A stretch of 64,000 nt of DNA from Dyella terrae (lineage in GTDB: Bacteria; Pseudomonadota; Gammaproteobacteria; Xanthomonadales; Rhodanobacteraceae): the NCBI RefSeq assembly GCF_022394535.1, contig NZ_CP089414.1:2294001-2358000 (forward strand), written 5' to 3'. Below, one piece after another: positions 28,086 through 36,609 of the stretch. The translations under genes and the position numbers were made by a program. Position 1 is the stretch's first letter. Each line of letters starts with the position of its first letter. The notes under the pieces are model-generated. The model saw only the letters and a program-made list of their open reading frames with translations. It did not search any database and was not told where the DNA came from.

Positions 28086-28109
28086 AGCCACGGCCGACCG
28101 GCCGTGGCT
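28086..28109. other. Perfect hairpin after pyrB
   Basis: AGCCACGGCC pairs with GGCCGTGGCT around a four-base loop. No U-run follows, so it is not a canonical terminator. It may still protect the 3' end or attenuate readthrough into the lipoprotein gene. Confidence 0.5.
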
Positions 28110-28176
28110 CACCGCGATATGTCACAAATAAAGGCATAATGCGCGGCGCAACATCACCTCACTCAAGGGATTAGAC

Positions 28177-29940
28177 ATGCGATCGACGAAGCGCATTGCC
28201 GCGCTAGGCCTTGCTGGCGTCCTGCTGGCTGCATGCCATCACAAGGACAAGGACGCCCCCCTCGCTTTCGTACCGGCAGACACGCCGTACGTGGTGGCCA
28301 ACCTCGACGTGCTCGACGACGACACGCGCAAGGCGCTGCTCACCCAGGCCGATGCCCAACTGCCGTCGGAACTGACCCAGCTGCGCTCCGCCGCCGACGA
28401 CATGGCGGAAAAAGACCCCGACCTGTCCCGTCTGCTCAAGGCCATCATCGCCGAGCTGGACGGCAAGACCATTGAGCAGTTCGCGCAGAATGCCGGCCTG
28501 AACATCAAGGGACGCTCGGCCTTCTACGGCCTTGGCCTCTCCCCGGTGGCTCGCTTCGAACTGACCGACTCGAAGGCTTTCGATGCCTTCGTCGGCCGCC
28601 TTGAGGCTGCCTACGGTAAGCCGTTCGACACCGCGACCGTCGGCGGACAGAGCTACCGCAAGCACCTCTCCGCCGATGCCGGTGTGCAGATCGTGCTGGC
28701 CGAAGTCGGCAAGCAGGCCGTAGCGGCCGTGCTGCCGGCCGACGCGCCGGAAGCTACCCTGCGCCTGGCCTTCGGCATCGACCGTCCGGAAAAGAACATC
28801 CAGGACGACGGTCGCCTCGACAAGCTTGCCAAGGCTAAGGACTACCAGCCATGGGCCATCGGCCAAGTGGATCTGGCGCGTCTGCTGCCGCTGGCCGCCA
28901 GCGGCAAGGACCCGTTGTTCAACGCACTGATCAAAGCACGCGCCGAAACGGAAGCGGCCAAGACTGGCGAGCCCGTGGCCAACCAGCTGAAGGTCTCGCC
29001 GGCGTGCGAAGCCGATGCCACCCGTATCGCCTCGCGCGTGCCCTCGATCAGCTTCGGCTACACCAAGCTCGACGAGAAGCACCAGGACATCCGCTGGGAC
29101 GTCGCGCTGGCTGACGACATCACCAAGGCCTTCAGCGGCATGAAGGTGGAACTGCCCGGCCTCGGCGCCGCCGGCACCGCGCCGTTCGACATCAGCGTCG
29201 CCGTGCCGATCGCTCAGCTGCGCCCCTTCTGGAGCGCACAGGCCGACGCCGTCGCCGCCAAGCCGTTCACCTGCCCGACGCTCACCGAGCTCAACGAAGG
29301 CTTCGCCAAGATCGGCCTGATGTCGCAGCAGGCCGCCGTGCCGCCGATCGGCGACCTGCTCGGTCTGCGCGTAGCGCTGGATAGCTTCGACGCCGGCAGC
29401 AACGACACCATGCCGAAGTTCAGCGGCCGCATCCTGATCGGCACCTCCAACCCCGCCGGCCTCATCGCGATGGCGCAGATGGCATCGTCGGGCCTGCAGC
29501 AACTCAAGCTCACGCCGGATGGCAAGCCGGTGGCGCTGCCGCCCGAACTGACCGCCCCGCTGGGTGCGCCGGTATGGGCCGCGATGGGTCCGAAATCGCT
29601 GGCGCTGGCCGTAGGCCAAGGCGAAGAAGTGAAGATGGGTGAACTGCTCAACGCCGCCGGCGGCGACGCAGGCCGCCTGGGCCGACTGAGCCTGAGCGGT
29701 GAGATGTACCAGGCCTGGGTCAAGGCCATGGCACAGAAGGCCGAGCACATCGCCGAACTCACGGCTGAAGCACAGGCGGATGATCCGCAGGCACAGGCCA
29801 CCGCCAAGGCGACGGCCGAGCGCTCGAAGGCACAGTTCGAGTCGATGGAAACGCAGGCCGCGCGCATCAAGTCGCTCAACGGCGACCTGCGCATGACCAA
29901 CGATGGCGTGGTGATCACCAGCCAGACTGAACTGAAGTAA
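28177..29940 (+). CDS. Large lipoprotein, unknown function
   Basis: A 587-residue protein with a lipoprotein signal: positively charged MRSTKR, hydrophobic core and lipobox LLAAC (Cys at about residue 19). The residues after it are HHKDKD, without the Asp+2 inner-membrane retention signal. The mature protein starts LAFVPADTPYVVANLDVLDD, reminiscent of DUF3352-type proteins, but I cannot confirm the family. It is Ala-rich and mostly alpha/beta without transmembrane segments. A strong terminator follows. Probably monocistronic and in the periplasm or outer membrane. Confidence 0.7.
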   Translation: MRSTKRIAALGLAGVLLAACHHKDKDAPLAFVPADTPYVVANLDVLDDDTRKALLTQADAQLPSELTQLRSAADDMAEKDPDLSRLLKAIIAELDGKTIEQFAQNAGLNIKGRSAFYGLGLSPVARFELTDSKAFDAFVGRLEAAYGKPFDTATVGGQSYRKHLSADAGVQIVLAEVGKQAVAAVLPADAPEATLRLAFGIDRPEKNIQDDGRLDKLAKAKDYQPWAIGQVDLARLLPLAASGKDPLFNALIKARAETEAAKTGEPVANQLKVSPACEADATRIASRVPSISFGYTKLDEKHQDIRWDVALADDITKAFSGMKVELPGLGAAGTAPFDISVAVPIAQLRPFWSAQADAVAAKPFTCPTLTELNEGFAKIGLMSQQAAVPPIGDLLGLRVALDSFDAGSNDTMPKFSGRILIGTSNPAGLIAMAQMASSGLQQLKLTPDGKPVALPPELTAPLGAPVWAAMGPKSLALAVGQGEEVKMGELLNAAGGDAGRLGRLSLSGEMYQAWVKAMAQKAEHIAELTAEAQADDPQAQATAKATAERSKAQFESMETQAARIKSLNGDLRMTNDGVVITSQTELK

Positions 29941-29964
29941 GTCGTCCACCTACGGTGGAAACGA

Positions 29965-29996
29965 AAACGGGGCGCCTTGGGTGCCCCGTTTTTTTT
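29965..29996 (+). terminator. Rho-independent terminator
   Basis: An eleven-base-pair stem (AACGGGGCGCC pairing with GGTGCCCCGTT, one G-T pair) with a TTG loop is followed by a run of T. It ends the lipoprotein gene. Confidence 0.92.
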
Positions 29997-30013
29997 GCTG
30001 GCTGATTGTCAGC

Positions 30014-30757
30014 TCAAATGGAGAGCGCAGCGCGCCGCTGTTGCCGCACGATGCTTAGTCCCAACGCAACCGCCAGCAGCAGTACGACCACCACGAAAAT
30101 CGCCAGGCCCAGGTGCTCGCCCTGCATGCCCTGTTCGAAACCGGCCGGCAACGTATCGCCCTGACTCACTTCCATGGCCGACATACCGGTGTAGTGCATA
30201 CCGCAGACCGCAACGCCCATCACCAGCGCACTGCCCAGCATCTGCAGCTTGCCGCGCAGATTGAAGGCCAGCCATAGCGCGGCCATCGACGCCACGATGG
30301 CGATGCCTACCGACAAGGCCACGATGCCGCCGTCGTAGGACACCTGCGCCGAGGACAGCATGGCCGTCATGCCCAGATAGTGCATACCCGCCACCCCCAG
30401 GCCCATGAGCACGCCGGCGAACAGCAGGTTGATGAAACGGAATGCGCCACTACCGACGATCGCCAGCCCCAACGAGCACGCGACGATCGCCAGCACCGCC
30501 GAGATCGTCGTCAACAGCACGTCGTACGTCACCTGCGTGCCCATATTGCAGGCGAGCATGGCGATGAAGTGCATGGCCCAGATAGCGCCGCCACCCATCG
30601 CCGCCCCGGCGGCAAGGATGGCCCCCCAACGCTGCTTTTCGTTCTGTGCCGATGGAATACCCAAGGCAAACTGAAGTGCCGTGAACGACCCCAGCACTGA
30701 TACGGCATACGACAAACCGACCAGCACCCCGTTGTAATGCTGATGCATGTCTTGCAT
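30014..30757 (-). CDS. Stand-alone MHYT-domain membrane sensor
   Basis: A 247-residue protein with about seven membrane helices and three MHYT-type motifs: AIWAMHFIAML (about residue 62), VAGMHYLGM (about 125) and VCGMHYTGM (about 188). The MHYT family is proposed to bind copper and sense oxygen, CO or NO at the outer face of the membrane. Usually it is fused to GGDEF/EAL or kinase modules. Here it has only a further membrane helix and a short basic tail, so it needs a partner for output. It lies 64 bp behind the V4R gene on the same strand. Confidence 0.88.
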   Translation of the reverse strand: MQDMHQHYNGVLVGLSYAVSVLGSFTALQFALGIPSAQNEKQRWGAILAAGAAMGGGAIWAMHFIAMLACNMGTQVTYDVLLTTISAVLAIVACSLGLAIVGSGAFRFINLLFAGVLMGLGVAGMHYLGMTAMLSSAQVSYDGGIVALSVGIAIVASMAALWLAFNLRGKLQMLGSALVMGVAVCGMHYTGMSAMEVSQGDTLPAGFEQGMQGEHLGLAIFVVVVLLLAVALGLSIVRQQRRAALSI

Positions 30758-30821
30758 GAAGTTTTCCCCCTTCGTTGGCTACGGACACCCAGCGACCCAC
30801 GCCGTACTCCGCCGGCGACGA

Positions 30822-31628
30822 TCAGTGGGATATGTCGAACACGCACATGGATGCACCATGGCTGTGGCAACTGGTCTCGCGTGCGAACACCGAGCGCGCG
30901 TCGACGGATTCGGCGAGCAGGCCTTCAATGAATCCGCAGAAGAAACGCCCACCGGAGGTACCACCCGGCTGACAAAGTGGGCACCCGCGGACATGCAGCT
31001 GATTCTCTTGATGCTCGACCGTGACCAAGACGCGCATGGCAGGCAAGGCAATGCGACGTATGGCATCGACCAGCCCCAGCTTTGCGCCAAGCGCGAAGTC
31101 GCGCTTGTAGACCCAGGCGCCGGTACGTCGCCCCGCGAGGTAAAGCGAGGCATCGCGCGCTTCGGCCGCAACGGCGTAGTCGAGGTTGATCAGCCAGGGA
31201 AAAATGCGCGGATAGTCCTTGGCGAGGCTGGGCAGCATGCGCTCGACACGCCCCACATCAGCGCCAGCGGCGATAGGCGCGCTATCCGGTGGAGCCGCAG
31301 GACGTGGAATGCTGGCGGGTGCCACATGGGGTGCTGGCGCGGCGCGGACCACAGGCGGGGCCACCACGGCATGCGGCGGCGGCGCCTCCATAAGCTGTGG
31401 CCGCAGCGATTCGAAACTGAGTACGCGTGGATGCGTGCCCAGTGCCTCCTCCAATGCCAATTGCCGCTCGTCCGGCCCGCGCAGCACTAACGTGAGGCAG
31501 GCGCCGTGCGCCTCCTGCACCAGTCGCTGACGGATAAGTACGTGTCCGTACTCGGTGACCAGGCGCCCGAGCTCTACCAGGAGCCCTTCTCTACGCTCGG
31601 ATACGACCCTTACTTCCAACTCGGCCAT
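30822..31628 (-). CDS. ACT-like / V4R (4-vinyl reductase) domain protein
   Basis: 268 residues. The N-terminal 75 residues (MAELEVRVVSERREGLLVEL...) resemble an ACT ligand-binding fold. A Pro/Ala-rich linker follows (about 85-130). The C-terminal half has the V4R pattern: CPLC, GGRFFCGFIEGLL, then ETSCHSHGASMCVF, cysteines expected to bind a metal and a hydrophobic ligand. The ATG at 31628 is preferred because a GGGGGA ribosome site precedes it; a TTG 18 bases upstream lies before that site. It probably forms an operon with the MHYT gene. No output domain is seen, so the role is regulatory by inference. Confidence 0.65.
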   Translation of the reverse strand: MAELEVRVVSERREGLLVELGRLVTEYGHVLIRQRLVQEAHGACLTLVLRGPDERQLALEEALGTHPRVLSFESLRPQLMEAPPPHAVVAPPVVRAAPAPHVAPASIPRPAAPPDSAPIAAGADVGRVERMLPSLAKDYPRIFPWLINLDYAVAAEARDASLYLAGRRTGAWVYKRDFALGAKLGLVDAIRRIALPAMRVLVTVEHQENQLHVRGCPLCQPGGTSGGRFFCGFIEGLLAESVDARSVFARETSCHSHGASMCVFDISH

Positions 31629-32034
31629 GATTCCCCCCGAAATCAAGCCAGCACAGGCTGTGCTTCGCTGCCTAAATTTGCCGTATAGCCGTCTATTTCA
31701 CAAGACGCTTCGTCGCCCCTCGGACGTGGCACGCAGACTAGCCAGCCGTTTGTATCGAAAGCGTCTACGCACGAGTGGACGAGAAAGCAGGAAGCTCACG
31801 CTTCCTCACAAGCACTCTTGTGATGCACATCACAATTCGCACGATCTTAACCACCGGAACGTTCTTTCAACATCGCCATGACGCGACGTTGCCAAGCGTA
31901 ATTACGTGCTGAACAAATTTTCTTCACAGCCATCTTCAATTCATGCAGAGGCTGTTGGGATGGCCTCACGGATGCCACAACGAGCGGCAACCGTCTGTCT
32001 CATGGACAGCGCTTCCCCACTACAGGAGATTCCC
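31629..32034. promoter_or_regulatory. Divergent intergenic region, V4R gene / BON gene
   Basis: About 400 bases without a credible gene, visibly more AT-rich than the flanks. It contains a perfect CRP/Clp-type site at 31819-31834 and, near its right end, the CAGGAG ribosome site (about 32022-32027) of the BON-domain gene. Confidence 0.6.
31819..31834. promoter_or_regulatory. CRP/Clp-type operator
   Basis: TGTGATGCACATCACA is an exact TGTGA-N6-TCACA palindrome. It lies about 190 bp from the start codon of the ACT/V4R gene and 200 bp from that of the BON gene. In xanthomonads Clp, a CRP homologue that responds to c-di-GMP, uses this consensus; elsewhere Crp-cAMP does. Confidence 0.75.
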
Positions 32035-32440
32035 ATGCGCACCAACAACCTGTTTCGCAAGACGCTGATGGCCGTTGGCCTGGCGACCGCTTTCTCGGCC
32101 ATGCCATTCGCGCAGGTTGCCGCCCAGCAGGCACAGGAGAACGGGGCCGCGCAACAGCAGGCCCAGGACGCGGCCATGCAGCAAAAGACCAGCAACGAAA
32201 CCGTCCCTGGCAGGACCAACGATGCCTGGATCACCACCAAGGTGAAGTCCCAGCTAGCTACCACCAACGGCATCAAGAGCAATGACATCTCCGTAGCGAC
32301 GGCCGATCGGGTCCGTGACGCTGACCGGTACGGCAAGCAGCGCCGCCGAAAAGACCAAGGCCACGCAAATCGCCAAGAAGGTAAAGGGTGTAAAGACTGT
32401 CGATGCCAGTGGCCTGACGGTCAGCGATACGGCCAAGTAA
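32035..32440 (+). pseudogene. Exported BON-domain protein, frameshifted
   Basis: The start has CAGGAG seven bases upstream and a signal peptide (TLMAVGLATAFSAMPFAQVAA). After a Gln/Ala-rich stretch comes the BON-domain start TNDAWITTKVKSQLATTNGIKSNDISVATAD. The frame then breaks around 32306-32314 (GATCGGGTCCGTG). Removing one base there gives VVTLTGTASSAAEKTKATQI followed by AKKVKGVKTVDASGLTVSDT and a stop at 32440, a complete domain of 134 residues in total. BON proteins are periplasmic, phospholipid-binding, stress-related (OsmY-like). Real mutation or sequencing error cannot be told apart here. Confidence 0.82.
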
Positions 32441-32472
32441 ACTTTCGCGCGCCCTATCAGGCGACTGAAATG

Positions 32473-32499
32473 AAGAAGGAGCCCCTTGGGCTCCTTCTT
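32473..32499. terminator. Hairpin between BON gene and pilU
   Basis: An eleven-base-pair perfect stem (AAGAAGGAGCC with GGCTCCTTCTT) and a five-base loop, without a long U-run. It probably terminates from the left and possibly from the right, between convergent genes. Confidence 0.6.
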
Positions 32500-32528
32500 C
32501 TTGGCTGCCGCTTCGTAAATCGATGACG

Positions 32529-33695
32529 TCAGCGACGCAGGAGCCCACCACCGAAGTTCTGCGAATCTTTGGTTTCCTCGATCTCCACACCGTCCAGGCC
32601 CTGCGACAGCGTGTGTGCGTCACCGCCTTGTGCAAGCTTGATACGCAAGCGCACTTCGTTGGAGCTATCGGCGTGGCGTAGCGCATCCTCGTAGGAGATC
32701 TCGCCGGCGTGATAGAGCTCGACCAGGCTCTGGTCGAAAGTCTTCATGCCCAGGTTGGTGGATTCCTTCATCACTTCCTTGAGCTTATGGATCTCGCCCT
32801 GGCGGATGTAGTCCTGCACCAGCGGTGTGCCCAGCAACACCTCCACCGCCACGCGACGTGCCTTGCCGTCCGGCGTGGGGATCAGCTGCTGTGCCACCAC
32901 ACCCTTGAGGTTCAACGAGAGGTCCATGAACAACTGCGAGCGACGGTCCTCCGGGAAGAAGTGGAGGATGCGATCCATCGCCTGGTTGGCGTTGTTCGCA
33001 TGCAGCGTACACAGGCACAGGTGACCCGTTTCCGAGAAGTTGATCGCATGCTCCATCGTTTCGCGCGTACGCACTTCGCCGATCATGATCACGTCGGGAG
33101 CTTGGCGCAGCGTGTTCTTCAGCGCGTTTTCCCAGCTATCCGTGTCGATGCCCAGCTCGCGCTGCGTGATGATGCAGCCCTCGTGCTTGTGCACGTATTC
33201 GATCGGATCCTCGATGGTGATGATGTGGCCGGTCGAGTTGGCGTTGCGGTAGCCGATCATCGACGCCAGCGAGGTGGATTTACCGGTACCGGTGCCGCCG
33301 ACGAAGATGATGATGCCGCGCTTGGTCATCGCCAACTGCTTGATGACGGGCGGCAGGCTGAGTTCCTCGATGGTCGGGATCTTCGACTCGATGCGGCGCA
33401 ACACCATGCCCACGCAGTTGCGCTGGTAGAAGCACGACACGCGGAAGCGGCCCACGCCCTGCGCCGAGATGGCGAACTGGCACTCGTGGGTCTTTTCGAA
33501 CTCCTCGCGCTGCGAGGGTGTCATCACGTTGAGCACCATGTCTCGCGCCTGCTGGGCGGACAACGGACTCTGCGTGATCGGCACGATGCGCCCCTGCACC
33601 TTCATCGAGGGTGCGACACCGGCCGTAATGAACAGGTCCGATGCCTTCTTGTGCACCATCAGTTTGAGGAAGGAGGTGAAATCGAAGTCGCTCAT
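32529..33695 (-). CDS. pilU: Type IV pilus retraction ATPase PilU
   Basis: A 388-residue hexameric secretion-type ATPase. Walker A GGTGTGKST (about residue 130), Asp box ITIEDPIEYVHKHE, Walker B DVIMIGEVR and His box CTLHANNANQAMDRILHFFP are intact. The PilU features are the N-terminal KKASDLFITAGVAPSMKVQG and the long C-terminal tail past residue 345. It assists PilT in pilus retraction. It follows pilT by 70 bp on the same strand. Confidence 0.95.
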   Translation of the reverse strand: MSDFDFTSFLKLMVHKKASDLFITAGVAPSMKVQGRIVPITQSPLSAQQARDMVLNVMTPSQREEFEKTHECQFAISAQGVGRFRVSCFYQRNCVGMVLRRIESKIPTIEELSLPPVIKQLAMTKRGIIIFVGGTGTGKSTSLASMIGYRNANSTGHIITIEDPIEYVHKHEGCIITQRELGIDTDSWENALKNTLRQAPDVIMIGEVRTRETMEHAINFSETGHLCLCTLHANNANQAMDRILHFFPEDRRSQLFMDLSLNLKGVVAQQLIPTPDGKARRVAVEVLLGTPLVQDYIRQGEIHKLKEVMKESTNLGMKTFDQSLVELYHAGEISYEDALRHADSSNEVRLRIKLAQGGDAHTLSQGLDGVEIEETKDSQNFGGGLLRR

Positions 33696-33765
33696 AGGTC
33701 CCTCCCAGAGGGGAACGGAGTGTCAGGCCAGGACAAGCGGAGCGGCGACCGCCGCCCCGAACAGC

Positions 33766-34806
33766 TTAGCCCTTAAAGATGTCCTTGTTGCGCGCGTAAC
33801 TCGATGCCTGCTGACGCGTCACCAGGCCACGCTTCACCAGGTCCTGCAAGTTCTGGTCGAGCGTCTGCATGCCGTACTGCTGGCCAGTCTGGATGGACGA
33901 ATACATCTGCGCCACCTTGTCCTCGCGAATCAGGTTGCGGATGGCCGGGATGCCCACCATGATCTCGTGCGCCGCGATACGACCACCGCCCACTTTCTTC
34001 AGCAGCGACTGCGAGATCACAGCGCGCAACGATTCGGACAGCATCGAGCGCACCATCGGCTTTTCGCCGGCAGGGAACACGTCGATGATACGGTCGACGG
34101 TCTTGGCCGCCGAACTGGTGTGCAGCGTACCGAACACCAAGTGTCCGGTTTCCGCGGCGGTCAACGCCAGGCGGATGGTTTCCAAGTCGCGCAACTCACC
34201 CACCAGCACATAGTCCGGATCTTCGCGGAGCGCCGAGCGCAAGGCTTCGTTGAAGCCGTGCGTGTCGCGGTGCACTTCGCGCTGGTTGATCAGGCACTTC
34301 TGCGAGGTATGCACGAATTCGATCGGATCCTCGATGGTGAGGATGTGGCCGTATTCGTTCTTGTTGATGTGATCCACCATCGCCGCCAGCGTGGTCGACT
34401 TACCCGAACCCGTCGGACCGGTCACCAGGATCAGGCCCTGCGGCTGCTCGATCAGTTCGCGGAATATGGACGGTGCCGCAAGGTCTTCCAGCGTGAGCAC
34501 TTCCGAGGGAATGGTACGGAACACGCCGCCCGAGCCACGGTTCTGGTTGAACGCATTGACACGAAAACGCGCCAGCCCGGGAATTTCGAACGAAAAGTCG
34601 ACCTCGAGAAATTCTTCGTAGTCGCGTCGCTGCTTGTCCGACATGATGTCGTAGATCAGCGAATGGACCTGCTTGTGGTCCAGCGCGGGGATGTTGATGC
34701 GGCGAACGTCGCCGTCCACGCGGATCATCGGTGGCAGACCGGCGGACAAGTGTAAGTCCGAGGCCTTGTTCTTCACCGAGAAGGCAAGCAGTTCGGCGAT
34801 ATCCAT
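33766..34806 (-). CDS. pilT: Type IV pilus retraction ATPase PilT
   Basis: 346 residues beginning MDIAELLAFSVKNKASDLHL; the seven-residue longer start is less likely because MDIAELLAF is the conserved family N-terminus. Walker A GPTGSGKSTT (about residue 130), IEDPIEFVHTSQKCLINQRE, Walker B YVLVGELRDLET and the AIRNLIREDK motif needed for retraction are all present. Powers pilus retraction for twitching, downstream of the Chp chemosensory output encoded at 11.7-23.7 kb. Confidence 0.96.
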   Translation of the reverse strand: MDIAELLAFSVKNKASDLHLSAGLPPMIRVDGDVRRINIPALDHKQVHSLIYDIMSDKQRRDYEEFLEVDFSFEIPGLARFRVNAFNQNRGSGGVFRTIPSEVLTLEDLAAPSIFRELIEQPQGLILVTGPTGSGKSTTLAAMVDHINKNEYGHILTIEDPIEFVHTSQKCLINQREVHRDTHGFNEALRSALREDPDYVLVGELRDLETIRLALTAAETGHLVFGTLHTSSAAKTVDRIIDVFPAGEKPMVRSMLSESLRAVISQSLLKKVGGGRIAAHEIMVGIPAIRNLIREDKVAQMYSSIQTGQQYGMQTLDQNLQDLVKRGLVTRQQASSYARNKDIFKG

Positions 34807-35117
34807 CTGGTTTCCCCTTGAACCCAATCGTCTGGCTGGCTCATGCCCGGAAGCGGGGGTTTCCTCTGGACGCGGCGATGCGGCGCACCAGGCGCCATGC
34901 CGTCCGACCGGTCACATCCCCGTTCCCCAAGCAGCGGGCCGATACTACTCGCCGCGCGGGCCGGGCAGCCAGTCTTTCCTTTGGCCGCAAGCTGCAAACT
35001 GCGGACCACGTTGAAAGATTTCGTCCCGGGGTGCCATCCCGGCCGACACTTTCGCCACGGGACGAGCGCTTCCGGCTCCGGTAAGGTACGCCCTCAAAAG
35101 GAAAGACAGGCTCTTAC
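34807..35117. promoter_or_regulatory. Divergent intergenic region pilT / proC
   Basis: 311 bases carrying the promoters of both directions; I see no gene. In pseudomonads a yggS gene sits between pilT and proC. No trace of it can be read here in any frame. Confidence 0.5.
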
Positions 35118-35942
35118 ATGACTCGTATCGCTTTCATCGGTGGCGGCAACATGGCGCGCAGCCTGATCGGCGGCCTGCTCAAGACCGGCGTGGCCGCCTC
35201 GTCCATCACCGTGGCTGAGCCGAGGGCGGATGCACGGCAGGAACTGGGCCGCGAATACGGCATCGCCTGCTATGCCGAGAACCGCCTGGCCGCCGCCGAG
35301 GCCGACGTGCTGGTGCTGGCGGTGAAGCCACAGATCATGCCGGCCATCCACGCCGAGCTGCGCGATACGCTGGCCCGCCAACGGCCGATGCTGATCTCCA
35401 TCGCAGCGGGCGTACGCATCGACCAGCTCGAACGCTGGTTCGGTCATGCCCTGGCCATCGTGCGCTGCATGCCTAACACGCCCGCCCTGATCGGGGCCGG
35501 TGCCACCGGCCTGTTCGCCAACCGCCGGGTCAGCCCCGAGCAGCGCGCCCAGGCCCAACACATCATGGATGCCGTGGGTATCACCCGCTGGGTGGATGAC
35601 GAAGCACTGATCGATACGGTCACCGGTATCTCTGGTTCCGGGCCGGCCTATTTCTTCGCCATGGTAGAGGCGCTGGAAGACGCCGCCTTCGCCCAGGGCA
35701 TGTCGCGCGAAACAGCGCGCGCGCTCGCCGCGCAGACCTGTCTTGGCGCCGGCCGGATGCTCGCGGAAACCGGCGAGGACCCAGGCGTGCTGCGCCAACG
35801 CGTCACCTCGCCCAACGGCACCACACAGGCCGCGCTGGAAAGTTTCGCTGCCGATCATTTCCACCAGATCATCGCCCGTGCCGTGGCTGCCGCTACGCAC
35901 CGTGGTGCCCAGCTGGCCGCTGCATTGGACGACCCCTCGTGA
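35118..35942 (+). CDS. proC: Pyrroline-5-carboxylate reductase
   Basis: Last step of proline synthesis, NAD(P)H-dependent. The 274 residues have the Rossmann motif FIGGGNMARSLIGGLL at the N-terminus, VLAVKPQIM, the substrate-site IVRCMPNTPALIGAGATGL and the C-terminal signature GISGSGPAYFFAMVEALEDAA. The stop overlaps the GTG start of the YggT-family gene (GTGA). Confidence 0.95.
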   Translation: MTRIAFIGGGNMARSLIGGLLKTGVAASSITVAEPRADARQELGREYGIACYAENRLAAAEADVLVLAVKPQIMPAIHAELRDTLARQRPMLISIAAGVRIDQLERWFGHALAIVRCMPNTPALIGAGATGLFANRRVSPEQRAQAQHIMDAVGITRWVDDEALIDTVTGISGSGPAYFFAMVEALEDAAFAQGMSRETARALAAQTCLGAGRMLAETGEDPGVLRQRVTSPNGTTQAALESFAADHFHQIIARAVAAATHRGAQLAAALDDPS

Positions 35943-36514
35943 GCTATCTCGTCAACGCCCTTTCGTTCCTGGTCGACCTGGCCTTCGGCGCCGCTGCCGC
36001 TCTGTTTGTGCTGCGCCTACTTGCCGAGGCCAGCCGCGCGGACTTCCACAACCCGCTGAGCCAGTTCATCTACCGCACCACCAACATCGTGCTGGCGCCT
36101 CTGCGTCGCCTGCTACCGAACTGGCGGCGGATCAACATCGCGGCCCTGCTACTGGTGTGGCTGTTGATGCTCATCAAGCGCATCGTGCTGTTCGCACTGC
36201 TCGGCTTGTTCCCGCATATCGTCGGGCTGCTGATACTGTCGATCGCCGACACGCTCGATTTCATCGCCATGTTCTACGTGGTGCTGATCTTCATCTGGTC
36301 GCTGATGAGCCTGTTCCAGGTCGAGACCCATCACCCCGTTTACCGACTCGCCGCCACCCTCGTGGACCCGCTGCTGCGCCCGCTGCGCGGCAAGCTCACG
36401 GCCGGTGGCCTGGATTTCGCGCCGTGGGTGGTGATGATCGTGCTCATCCTCGTGCGCCTGCTGCTGGTGTCGCCACTGGCCGACCTGGGCGCTCGACTGG
36501 CGCTAGGTATCTGA
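35939..36514 (+). CDS. YggT family membrane protein
   Basis: 191 residues with two YGGT units, each an N-terminal helix pair (about 5-30 and 60-85; 95-125 and 155-185). The motifs are RLLAEASRADFHNPLSQFIYRTT and QVETHHPVYRLAATLVDPLLRPLRG. The family is membrane-bound, often next to proC, and is linked to osmotic tolerance or membrane-protein assembly without a settled mechanism. GTG start coupled to proC. Confidence 0.9.
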   Translation: MSYLVNALSFLVDLAFGAAAALFVLRLLAEASRADFHNPLSQFIYRTTNIVLAPLRRLLPNWRRINIAALLLVWLLMLIKRIVLFALLGLFPHIVGLLILSIADTLDFIAMFYVVLIFIWSLMSLFQVETHHPVYRLAATLVDPLLRPLRGKLTAGGLDFAPWVVMIVLILVRLLLVSPLADLGARLALGI

Positions 36515-36609
36515 GTTCTTGCCGCGCCCGCCTGACCTTATTTTCAACACCATTGGGGCGCACTACCTCCCCAACGTCACGCCCACACTCCTCCAGGAGA
36601 ACTGACCGC

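Noticed and set aside
28086..28109. Hairpin after pyrB as a classical terminator
   Set aside because: No T-run follows the stem; listed as a hairpin only.
28204..29949. 581-codon open frame antisense to the lipoprotein gene
   Set aside because: No signal, no motif; the plus-strand gene has lipobox, ribosome site context and terminator.
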